Below, one piece after another: positions 1-6,043 of a DNA stretch of 6,460 bases (its first letter is position 1; each line of letters starts with the position of its first letter). Position numbers and translations under genes: made by a program. This DNA comes from an uncultured Bacteroidales bacterium. GTDB taxonomy: Bacteria; Bacteroidota; Bacteroidia; Bacteroidales; UBA932. Location: contig CAMJRT010000071.1 of assembly GCA_946408295.1 (NCBI GenBank), forward strand, positions 1-6,460. The letters run 5' to 3'. The notes under the pieces were generated by a model. The model saw only the letters and a program-made list of their open reading frames with translations. It made no database searches and had not been told where the DNA came from.

Positions 1-18
1 TGCTTGTACTTGTCTCAT
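1..18 (-). CDS. Possible start of an ORF running off the left edge (6 codons visible)
   Basis: An ATG at 18-16 opens a frame reading MRQVQA up to the window edge. Its first base is the last base of the TGA that ends the upstream mini-ORF (TGATG arrangement), a layout typical of translationally coupled genes. It lies about 75 nt downstream of a strong promoter, so something transcribed is expected here. Only six codons are visible and no family can be named. The true gene start may lie further left, or this may be untranslated leader. Confidence 0.25.
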
Positions 19-34
19 CATATCTCTATGATGA
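15..34 (-). other. Perfect 8-bp hairpin with GAGA tetraloop over a stop/start junction
   Basis: Read on the minus strand, TCATCATA (34-27), GAGA (26-23) and TATGATGA (22-15) form an uninterrupted 8-bp stem closed by a loop that fits the GNRA tetraloop pattern. The 3' arm contains both the TGA stop of the mini-ORF and the overlapping ATG of the next frame. If formed in the transcript, it would hide that start codon until ribosomes translating the mini-ORF open it. The stem is AU-rich, so its stability is modest. On the plus strand the same repeat is followed by TTTT, but I do not call a terminator from that. Confidence 0.4.
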
Positions 35-68
35 TTTTAACAGTCTTGTCAATGATCTCGTTCTTCAT
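18..68 (-). CDS. Candidate 16-residue mini-ORF or leader peptide
   Basis: ATG at 68-66 opens a frame of 16 codons (MKNEIIDKTVKIIIEI) ending in TGA at 20-18. It begins about 30 nt after the -7 element of the promoter at 98-128, which is the right distance for the first translated ORF of that transcript. The peptide has a charged start followed by an isoleucine-rich end. I do not recognise a family. No convincing Shine-Dalgarno sequence precedes it (only ACGGGA), which is common in Bacteroidota. It could be a leader peptide, a short real protein, or chance. Confidence 0.3.
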   Translation of the reverse strand: MKNEIIDKTVKIIIEI

Positions 69-97
69 TCCCGTAAGGCGTTTTCCCAAACGGGCTG

Positions 98-128
98 CAA
101 AGATACGCAACTTTTTTGAACTGGCAAA
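98..128 (-). promoter_or_regulatory. Bacteroidota-type housekeeping promoter, directed leftward
   Basis: On the minus strand a TTTG -33 element (128-125) is followed after exactly 19 nt by TATCTTTG (105-98). This matches the known Bacteroidota primary sigma consensus (TTTG, about 19-21 nt, TAnnTTTG). Transcription would begin near position 91 and run left out of the window. It sits just after the lolD stop codon (152), in an AT-rich spacer, so it serves the next gene and not lolD. Confidence 0.75.
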
Positions 129-151
129 TTTTTTTGAAAGATTTTTTCAAT

Positions 152-802
152 TTATTCGAAACGGCCGTCACGCATCGTGAGGGAGCGGTCGCAGAGGGCG
201 GCGAGGTCGGAATCGTGCGTGACGATGACGATGGTCTGACCGTGACGCTCGCGCAGGGTGAAGAAGAGTTTGTGAATCTCCTGCTTGGTGGCGCTGTCCA
301 GGTTGCCGGAAGGCTCGTCGGCATAGAGTACGGCGGGATGGTTGACCAAAGCGCGGGCGATGGCGACGCGTTGCTGCTCCCCGCCGGAAAGTTGGGAGGG
401 CTTGTGGGAAACGCGCTCCGCCAGGCCGACCTCGGCGAGCAGCAAAGCGGCCCGCTCACGGGCGACCTTATCGCGCTCCCCGGCAATCAGGGCAGGAATC
501 ATTACATTTTCCAGCGCGGTGAACTCCGGCAGCAGGTGGTGGGCCTGGAACACGAAACCGATGCGGCGGGCCCGGAAAGCCGAGAGACGGTCCCCTTTCA
601 AGGCCAGCGCATCCTTGCCGTCAATCAGCAGGGAGCCGGCATCGGGCCGCATCAGCGTGCCCAAGATTTGCAGCAAAGTGGATTTGCCGGCGCCCGAAGC
701 GCCCATAATGGAAACGACTTCTCCCTGCGCCACACGGAAATCAATCCCTTTCAAGACCTGAAGGGAGCCGAAAGATTTGGTTATGCCCTGTGCTTCAATC
801 AT
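152..802 (-). CDS. lolD: LolD-type ABC transporter ATP-binding protein
   Basis: This 216-residue cytoplasmic ATPase would power an ABC complex of the LolD/MacB/FtsX class. In the Lol system that complex releases lipoproteins from the inner membrane toward the outer membrane. All nucleotide-binding motifs are intact: Walker [10 protein letters not shown] (34-42), Q-loop Gln86 followed by the LolD-like stretch [13 protein letters not shown], signature LSGGEQQR (138-145), Walker B VLYADEP (158-164) with catalytic Glu163, D-loop SGNLD and switch His196. Length is normal for a stand-alone subunit. The [12 protein letters not shown] beginning is standard, so the start is likely correct. No LolC/LolE-like permease is adjacent, so its partner is unknown and a related MacB-type export role is possible. 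A hairpin with a T-run ends 2 nt before the start codon, which separates it transcriptionally from the upstream dehydrogenase. Confidence 0.88.
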   Translation of the reverse strand: MIEAQGITKSFGSLQVLKGIDFRVAQGEVVSIMGASGAGKSTLLQILGTLMRPDAGSLLIDGKDALALKGDRLSAFRARRIGFVFQAHHLLPEFTALENVMIPALIAGERDKVARERAALLLAEVGLAERVSHKPSQLSGGEQQRVAIARALVNHPAVLYADEPSGNLDSATKQEIHKLFFTLRERHGQTIVIVTHDSDLAALCDRSLTMRDGRFE

Positions 803-804
803 TC

Positions 805-848
805 AAAAAAGTGCTTGCCGACAAAACAAAGAGTAAAACCGGCAAGCA
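805..848 (-). terminator. Intrinsic terminator after the spt-SDR unit
   Basis: On the minus strand TGCTTGCCG (848-840) pairs perfectly with CGGCAAGCA (820-812), a 9-bp GC-rich stem with a 19-nt loop, followed by C and six T (810-805). It begins 3 nt after the dehydrogenase stop codon and finishes 2 nt before the lolD ATG. The loop is longer than usual, which may weaken it, but stem plus T-run fit a rho-independent terminator. Confidence 0.72.
827..835 (-). promoter_or_regulatory. Weak candidate -7 element for lolD inside the terminator loop
   Basis: The loop of the terminator contains TACTCTTTG (835-827) on the minus strand, one base longer than the Bacteroidota TAnnTTTG consensus. A TTG lies about 22 nt upstream within the end of the dehydrogenase gene. 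A start near position 820 would give lolD a leader of about 18 nt that lacks the 5' arm of the hairpin and so could not form the terminator. Both spacing and motif are imperfect, so this is tentative. Confidence 0.2.
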
Positions 849-851
849 GCG

Positions 852-1661
852 TTATTTCAATTTATAATAAGAGGCCAGAATCGCGGCGAACCAGCGCTGC
901 GGCAGGACGGCCTTAAGCGTGACGGACAAGCGCTGCTCCAGCGTAGAGATAATATAATGGTAAGCCGGACGTCTGCAGGCGACGATGCGGGCCACTTTTT
1001 CGGCGAGATACTCCGGCTTGAGGCCGCTCTGTTCATCGTGCTCGATGCTTTTGAGGCTCTCCGCATAGGTCGGATAGGCGGTATAGGCCTCGGGAGCGAG
1101 GGTACTCTTGCGCGAAGCGGTAAATCCCGTCGCGAAATCGCCCGGCTCAATCAGCACGACATCGATATTCTTGCCCCGCAATTCCAGCCGGAGCGCCTCA
1201 CAATAGCCCTCGATGGCAAATTTGCTAGCGCTGTAGAAGCCCTGGAAAGGAAGTCCCATCAGGCCGCCGATGGAACTGAAGCACAGAATCCGTCCCCCGC
1301 CCTGGCGGCGCATCTGCGGCACCACATAGTGCAGGAAACGCACCATTCCCATAAAATTGATATCCATCTGGCGGGAAGCATCCTCCAGCGGCGTAAACTC
1401 AATGGGACCGCCGATGCCCATACCGGCATTGTTGATAAACACATCGATACGCCCTTCCGCAGCAACGACCGTTGCCACCGCAGCCGCTACGGAAGCCTCG
1501 TCCTGCACTTCCGCCTGCACATAAGTCACGCCGGGAATCGCTTCGACGTCCCGGCGCACCGTGCCATAGACTTTATGCCCCCGGGAGGCTAATTGGACGG
1601 CCATCGCCCGGCCGAAACCGGAACTGACGCCTGTAATCATTACGACCTTCGGAGCATCCAT
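852..1661 (-). CDS. SDR-family oxidoreductase, candidate 3-ketosphinganine reductase
   Basis: This 269-residue classical short-chain dehydrogenase has the full set of hallmarks: cofactor motif TGVSSGFG (10-17), NNAG (77-80), Asn102, catalytic Ser130, and the YSASK motif with Tyr143 and Lys147, followed by EPG (172-174). VRR at 35-37, after the second beta strand, is basic and would favour NADP(H), an inference only. The C-terminal part (about 185-269) has a substrate-loop region and a hydrophobic, amphipathic tail. The gene starts 6 nt after the stop of the serine palmitoyltransferase gene and a terminator follows it, so the two probably form one transcript. That context suggests it reduces 3-ketosphinganine to sphinganine, the step after palmitoyltransferase. 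Sequence alone does not prove this: many SDRs look alike. Family assignment is near certain; substrate about even odds. Confidence 0.9.
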   Translation of the reverse strand: MDAPKVVMITGVSSGFGRAMAVQLASRGHKVYGTVRRDVEAIPGVTYVQAEVQDEASVAAAVATVVAAEGRIDVFINNAGMGIGGPIEFTPLEDASRQMDINFMGMVRFLHYVVPQMRRQGGGRILCFSSIGGLMGLPFQGFYSASKFAIEGYCEALRLELRGKNIDVVLIEPGDFATGFTASRKSTLAPEAYTAYPTYAESLKSIEHDEQSGLKPEYLAEKVARIVACRRPAYHYIISTLEQRLSVTLKAVLPQRWFAAILASYYKLK

Positions 1662-1667
1662 AGGCGA

Positions 1668-2861
1668 TTATTTCAAGAAAGGAATATCCAGTTTGCGGAA
1701 CACTTTCTCAATCTTCTCCACCGCAAAATCCACCTGCTCGAAAGTGTGGGTCGCCATCAGGGCGAAACGAATCAGCACATCTTCCTGCGGCACGGCGGGC
1801 GCGATGACGGGGGTCACGAACACGCCTTCCTCGAGACAAAGGTGTACCACGGCGAGGGCCTTCATCGTGTCGCGGACAAAGAGCGGGATGATCGGCGACT
1901 GGGTGTGACCGGTGTCGAATCCCTTGTCTTTGAATGCCTTCTGCGCATAGCGGGTAAGGTCCCAAAGATGCTCGATACGCTCGGGCTCGCTCTCCATAAT
2001 ATCCAGCGCCTTGCTGACGGCCGCCACATTGGCCGGCGGCATGGAGGCGCTGAAAATCAACTGACGGGAGTTGTGTTTGAGGTAGTTCATTACGATAGAA
2101 TCGGCCGCGATGAAACCGCCCAGGGAGCCGAAACTCTTGGAAAAAGTACCCATAATGAGGTCAACACGATCCGCCATTCCGAAATGATCGGCCGTACCGC
2201 GACCGTTACGGCCCAGAACGCCGAAAGAGTGAGCGTCGTCCACCATCACGGAAGCATTGTATTGGTCGCAGAGGTCACAGATCCGGGGAAGCGGGGCGAT
2301 GTCGCCTTCCATCGAATAGACGCCGTCGATAACGATGAGTTTCGGGCTGTCAATGTCGCAAGCCTTGAGTTTCTCCTCCAGCGACTCCATATCGTTGTGC
2401 TTGAATTTCAGCACGCGGGACAGCCCCAGACGGGCGCCGTCGATGATGGAGGCGTGATCCAGGGAATCGAGCAAGATGGTGCCGCCGTGGAAGCCCAGGC
2501 AGGAAATCACGCCCATATTGGCCTGCATACCGGTCGAATAGGTCACCGCCTCATCCTTTCCGACAAACTTGGCAAGGCGCTCTTCCAACTCGACGTGGAT
2601 GTCAAGGGTGCCGTTTAGGAAACGGGAGCCGCTGCAACTGGTGCCGTATTTCCGGATGGCAGCGATGGCGGCCTCTTTGAGCCGGGGGTCGTTGGACAGA
2701 CCCAGATAACTGTTGGAGCCGAACATCAACACATCCTTGCCGTAAATCTTGACGACAGTGGATTGTTCGGATTCGATGGGAGTATAGTAAGGATAGATGC
2801 CTCGGGCTTTGGTCTCCTGCGGGAGGGTATATTTCCCGCAAATTTCGTTGAGTAGTCTCAT
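1668..2861 (-). CDS. spt: Serine palmitoyltransferase (alpha-oxoamine synthase family)
   Basis: This 397-residue PLP enzyme would condense L-serine with a long-chain acyl-CoA (or acyl-ACP) to 3-ketosphinganine, the committed step of sphingolipid synthesis. Visible family features are MFGSNSYLGL (46-55), GSRFLNGTLDIH (78-89), His136 in LDHAS for stacking on PLP, Asp208 and His211 in VDDAHSFG, and the PLP lysine Lys242 in GTFSKSFGSLGG (238-249). The relatives AONS (BioF) and KBL share this fold. The YPYYTPIESEQ start and FGSNSYLGL block resemble Bacteroides serine palmitoyltransferases, and no biotin or threonine-degradation genes are adjacent. Length is typical. No Shine-Dalgarno is seen before the ATG; the leader is AT-rich, as is common in Bacteroidota. 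It probably heads a two-gene unit with the downstream SDR. Confidence 0.85.
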   Translation of the reverse strand: MRLLNEICGKYTLPQETKARGIYPYYTPIESEQSTVVKIYGKDVLMFGSNSYLGLSNDPRLKEAAIAAIRKYGTSCSGSRFLNGTLDIHVELEERLAKFVGKDEAVTYSTGMQANMGVISCLGFHGGTILLDSLDHASIIDGARLGLSRVLKFKHNDMESLEEKLKACDIDSPKLIVIDGVYSMEGDIAPLPRICDLCDQYNASVMVDDAHSFGVLGRNGRGTADHFGMADRVDLIMGTFSKSFGSLGGFIAADSIVMNYLKHNSRQLIFSASMPPANVAAVSKALDIMESEPERIEHLWDLTRYAQKAFKDKGFDTGHTQSPIIPLFVRDTMKALAVVHLCLEEGVFVTPVIAPAVPQEDVLIRFALMATHTFEQVDFAVEKIEKVFRKLDIPFLK

Positions 2862-2902
2862 CTTATGAAATAAGTTTTAGTACGCTAACACATAAACAAA
2901 CA

Positions 2903-2910
2903 CAAAATTA
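2903..2910 (-). promoter_or_regulatory. Candidate -7 promoter element for spt
   Basis: TAATTTTG on the minus strand (2910-2903) matches the Bacteroidota -7 consensus TAnnTTTG exactly and lies about 40 nt before the spt ATG, in the AT-rich 59-bp spacer after the transporter gene. No clear TTTG is present at the expected upstream distance, so it may be weak or activator-dependent. No terminator is visible between the transporter and spt, so read-through from the upstream operon is also possible. Confidence 0.38.
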
Positions 2911-2920
2911 AGAAAAATAT

Positions 2921-3967
2921 TCACACTTTGTTATCTTTTTTTCTTTTTTGTTCCAATTGCCAGGAGTTGATGATATTTTGCCAGATGCTGTAGAATCCGC
3001 CGGTGATAGAAGTGACAGGTGTAAAAAAGGTGTACCCCATCCAAATGGAAAATACGGTATTCTTCTGCCCCATAGACTGGGTGACACTCACTACGACATT
3101 TCCTTCCGTACCCGCCGGCACCTCCAAACCCGTTCCCGCCGATGCCTCCGCTCCGTCCGGCCTGCGGGCGGCCCGCCCCACGCGCAACCCGACGATGCGC
3201 CCGATGGCAAAATTCAAAAGGCAGCAGATGGAAGAGACCGCCACCAACACGCCGATTACCCGTCTGCTTGCTGAACTGGCAAACAAAAAACGGACCGACA
3301 TCAAGATGGCCAGCATCAGGGAAAAAGACCACACATAGAAACTCGCCCACGCATTTTCTACCACCTTGCGATGAAAGGAAGGAAAAAGACAACGCACCAG
3401 CCAGGCCATCAGGAAAGGACCGATCAAAAGGGGGAAGACTTTGGCCAGCATCATCCCGGAAGCCGACCAAAAAGAAACATCGACAGAGGGGTGCAACAGC
3501 GGCACGAACAGCGGCACCAATACGGAGGTCAACAGATTGGCCAGCACGACATAGGAGACCAGCGAAGCGATGTCACCGCCCATCCGGGCGGTAAAAACCG
3601 GGGCGGCGGCAGCCGTCGGGCAAATCGCACAAATCATCAGGCATTCCAGCGCCAAAGCACCCGTCGATCCGGGAGCCGTCCCGAACAAGTCGATCAAAGC
3701 CGCTCCCACAAAGACAAGCGCCTGAATGCCCAGCAGACGGAATTGCCAGCGATGCGGGCGTATCTGCGAGGGCCTGATGCAGGAAAAACTGATAAACAGC
3801 ATCGCAAAAATCAGGATGGGCTGTATTCCTTTGACCAGCGCGGCTAACAGTTTCCCATAAGGGTGCAAAGCAGGAAAGGCGTAACGGTAAGCCAGATAGA
3901 GCAGCGCCCCTGCGGTCATCGCAACCGGGAGCATCCAACGTTTGAGAAAAGACAGAAACCGTGCCAT
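2921..3967 (-). CDS. Bile acid:sodium symporter (BASS)-fold membrane transporter
   Basis: This 348-residue protein is an inner-membrane carrier with about nine to ten hydrophobic segments (roughly 11-30, 48-63, 78-95, 104-121, 132-158, 168-192, 206-230, 236-260, 303-325). Two BASS-like blocks are visible. CPTAAAAPVFTARMGGD (116-132) corresponds to the first unwound-helix region. The stretch from Gln301-Asn303 to the IWQN motif (328-331) corresponds to the conserved C-terminal QN and fsvwhN region. The substrate is unknown; BASS members carry organic anions, pantoate or other solutes with sodium. Residues about 262-296 form an Arg- then Gly/Ala/Glu-rich loop between the last hydrophobic pairs, longer than usual for the family and encoded by very GC-rich DNA. 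The tail is strongly basic (KRKKDNK). The ATG shares one base with the rpoN stop (TGATG), so translation is probably coupled. Confidence 0.75.
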   Translation of the reverse strand: MARFLSFLKRWMLPVAMTAGALLYLAYRYAFPALHPYGKLLAALVKGIQPILIFAMLFISFSCIRPSQIRPHRWQFRLLGIQALVFVGAALIDLFGTAPGSTGALALECLMICAICPTAAAAPVFTARMGGDIASLVSYVVLANLLTSVLVPLFVPLLHPSVDVSFWSASGMMLAKVFPLLIGPFLMAWLVRCLFPSFHRKVVENAWASFYVWSFSLMLAILMSVRFLFASSASRRVIGVLVAVSSICCLLNFAIGRIVGLRVGRAARRPDGAEASAGTGLEVPAGTEGNVVVSVTQSMGQKNTVFSIWMGYTFFTPVTSITGGFYSIWQNIINSWQLEQKRKKDNKV

Positions 3968-5400
3968 CAGAGTTCCTTACGGAGACGGGCCGTAGGGATG
4001 GACAACTGGTCGCGGTATTTGGCGATGGTCCGGCGAGCCACTTTGTACCCCATCGTCGAGAGTTTTTCCACCAGTTCGTCATCGGTCAACGGATTATGCT
4101 TATCCTCGTTATCAACGCATTTGCGAAGGGCGTCTTTGACCTCTTTCGTTGAAATCTCTTCTCCCTCTTTGTTTTCCATGCCCTCGGAAAAGAAGGATTT
4201 CAGCGAGAACACACCAAACGGCGTCTCGATGTATTTGGAATTGGCGACACGGGAAATGGTGGAAATATCGAAACCCGTGATATCGGCAATGTCTTTGAGC
4301 ACCATCGGGCGAAGATGCCGGGCATCCCCATCGATAAAATAATCGTGCTGATAGTCAATGATGGCCTGCATTGTCTTGAGCAGGGTATTCTGACGCTGTT
4401 TGAGAGCCTCTATCAGCAGATGGGCCGATTCGATTTTTTGCTTGACAAAATCCAGCGCTTCTTTCTCCGCACGGGTGGTAGCCCCCGCACGCATCATATC
4501 TGCATATTTGCGGCTGACGCGGGGCTCAGGGATTTTGAAACGGGGCAACTCCAACTCGAATTTCCCCTCGTTGTAGGTCAGGTAAAAATCCGGAATAATC
4601 TGCTGGGCCATGTCGCTGTAGCTGTCGTCAATGATTCCGCCGGGGTGGGGATTGAGTTTGAGAATAACGGCACGAGCCTCTTTGAATGGCTCGGGGCCGA
4701 TATTGATACGGGAAAGAATCTTTTCGTAGTGCCGGTTGGAAAACTCGTTGAAATATTTTTCCAGAATCAGGGTGGCCAGTTTGACTTCCTCCGTCTGGGG
4801 ACGATGATTCAGTTGCAGCAGAAGACACTCGCGCAGGTCGCGGGCGCCCACGCCGGCCGGTTCGAACTCTTGAATAACGCGAAGAAGGGATTCCACTTCT
4901 TTCTCATCCGTCTCGATTCCTGCCCTCAGCCCCAGATCATCCACCACATTGGTTACAGTCCGACGCAAATAGCCATCCTCATCCAAACTGCCGACAATGA
5001 ACGCGGCGATGCGATACTGCCGGTCGTCCAACTCACGAAATCCAAGTTGTTCCATCAGCGATTCCGTAATGCCTTCCTTGACGGACAAAGTATCCCGCTT
5101 GGGGCCCTCGTCCCTGCCGCGGTTGTTGACATATAATTTATAGTAAGGCGTGGAATCCTCTTTATAATCTTCCAAAGAAACATCTTTGGGAACATCCTCG
5201 GAAGGGATTTCCTCCGAAGATCCGGGTCCGTCCTCGTTTCGGACGGGCGGAGTGTCTTCCAGCACGGGGTTTTCCTCGAGCTCCTTTCTAACCATCGCCT
5301 CCAATTCCTGTTGCGGAAGTTGGAGTATCTTGATTGTCTGCACCTGCAACGGAGAAAGCCGCTGCAGCAACTTTTGTTCCAATGAAAGCCCCTGCGCCAT
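3967..5400 (-). CDS. rpoN: RNA polymerase sigma-54 factor
   Basis: This 477-residue protein directs RNA polymerase to -24/-12 promoters, which need AAA+ activators to open. Domains appear in order. Region I (about 1-48) is the Gln/Leu-rich activator-response segment. Region II (about 49-105) is acidic and variable. The core-binding domain spans about 108-300. The DNA-binding region includes a helix-turn-helix (about 366-390, with DISTISRVANSKY). The RpoN box ARRTIAKYR (455-463) reads the -24 element. Length is normal and no domain is missing. The helix-turn-helix has Asp where many proteobacterial proteins have His or Ser before x-S-T. The start is supported by an AGGAG 9 nt upstream. The gene follows the SPOR gene by 4 nt and overlaps the transporter gene by 1 nt. 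No bEBP activator gene is in this window. Confidence 0.97.
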   Translation of the reverse strand: MAQGLSLEQKLLQRLSPLQVQTIKILQLPQQELEAMVRKELEENPVLEDTPPVRNEDGPGSSEEIPSEDVPKDVSLEDYKEDSTPYYKLYVNNRGRDEGPKRDTLSVKEGITESLMEQLGFRELDDRQYRIAAFIVGSLDEDGYLRRTVTNVVDDLGLRAGIETDEKEVESLLRVIQEFEPAGVGARDLRECLLLQLNHRPQTEEVKLATLILEKYFNEFSNRHYEKILSRINIGPEPFKEARAVILKLNPHPGGIIDDSYSDMAQQIIPDFYLTYNEGKFELELPRFKIPEPRVSRKYADMMRAGATTRAEKEALDFVKQKIESAHLLIEALKQRQNTLLKTMQAIIDYQHDYFIDGDARHLRPMVLKDIADITGFDISTISRVANSKYIETPFGVFSLKSFFSEGMENKEGEEISTKEVKDALRKCVDNEDKHNPLTDDELVEKLSTMGYKVARRTIAKYRDQLSIPTARLRKEL

Positions 5401-5404
5401 CGTC

Positions 5405-6043
5405 CTATTCTCCTCTACCCGGCCTCATTATGGGTTTGAAAACCTTAACCGTATCAATATAAAAGGTATTTTCCTTATCAACGACCGGATAATGGATGGG
5501 CTCTTTGACAACAAAAGCAGTGGGATATTCCGATATAATGCGGGACATCAGTTGCATCGCTTCCGACTTGGTCCGGAAATCCCCTACCGTTACTTTGAAA
5601 TAGGGGTTGGCATAACTGCGATAGGCCGGAACACCGGGATGGCGAACCTCAAAAAGCCGTTGGACCTCTTCCGATTCGGCCCGGGCGGATTCCTTGAAGA
5701 AAATACGCACACGATAGCCTTCGAAGACCCGGTCTTTGTTGGCCCGGGCGCGCGCAAGCATCGCTTCTTCCACCGTCTTGCTCTGTTGAATCTTGACCGG
5801 GGCCCGGCCGCTGCTTTCGTCCTGCAAAATAGCAAAGATATTGGCACCGACCAAACTGGTATCCACCCGCGAAACCAAAACATACACCAATGAGTCGCAG
5901 ACCTCGTATTTGACAGAATCAGCGGGATATCCGGTCCGAGCCGGCGACTGGGCGGCGGCGCGGAAAGCGGAAACGGTCAGCAATGGAAGCAACAGCAGCC
6001 CCATAAGTCTTGCAACAATATGTTTGGTCAAATTCATCATCAT
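5405..6043 (-). CDS. Secreted SPOR-domain protein
   Basis: This 212-residue protein starts with a signal peptide: basic start (KHIVAR), hydrophobic core LMGLLLLPLLTVSAF, and a likely cleavage after AAAQ (about residue 32). It is therefore periplasmic or envelope-exposed, with no lipobox cysteine. Residues about 45-95 form a small region (VDTSLVGANIFAILQ) before the SPOR domain at about 108-182. The SPOR pattern shows as YRVRIFF (110-116), YFKVTVGDF (148-156), TKSEA and AFVV. SPOR domains bind peptidoglycan stripped of stem peptides, often at division sites; whether this one does so is inferred. Three tandem ATG codons (6043-6035) make the exact start uncertain by up to two residues. The first ATG overlaps the upstream stop as ATGA, so coupling to the LEA-like gene is expected. 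rpoN follows after 4 nt. Confidence 0.82.
   Translation of the reverse strand: MMMNLTKHIVARLMGLLLLPLLTVSAFRAAAQSPARTGYPADSVKYEVCDSLVYVLVSRVDTSLVGANIFAILQDESSGRAPVKIQQSKTVEEAMLARARANKDRVFEGYRVRIFFKESARAESEEVQRLFEVRHPGVPAYRSYANPYFKVTVGDFRTKSEAMQLMSRIISEYPTAFVVKEPIHYPVVDKENTFYIDTVKVFKPIMRPGRGE
5410..5414 (-). promoter_or_regulatory. Ribosome binding site for rpoN
   Basis: AGGAG on the minus strand (5414-5410), inside the last codons of the SPOR gene, stands 9 nt before the rpoN ATG at 5400. It is the clearest Shine-Dalgarno sequence in the window and fixes the rpoN start. Confidence 0.45.

Noticed and set aside
134..150. Small inverted repeat TTGAAA/TTTCAA after the lolD stop, considered as a terminator
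   Set aside because: The stem is only 6 bp and AT-rich, and on the minus strand it is followed by a run of A, not T. It is expected by chance in such AT-rich sequence.
116..916. 266-codon plus-strand frame opposite lolD
   Set aside because: Antisense shadow of the ATPase gene; it runs through the terminator and into the SDR gene and shows no domain.
957..1592. 211-codon plus-strand frame opposite the SDR gene
   Set aside because: Antisense shadow; all catalytic motifs are in the minus-strand frame.
1593..2618. 341-codon open frame on the plus strand opposite spt
   Set aside because: It is fully antisense to a clearly conserved enzyme. Its translation is rich in His, Arg, Gly and Asp with no recognisable motif, as expected from an antisense frame opposite GC-biased third positions.
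3947..3967. Possible sigma-54 promoter (TGGCACG) at the transporter start
   Set aside because: The -24 half matches well, but the -12 half reads CTGTC and lacks the required GC doublet. It also lies inside coding sequence at the rpoN/transporter junction.
4315..5136. 273-codon plus-strand frame opposite rpoN
   Set aside because: Antisense shadow of a conserved gene; no start signal or motif supports it.
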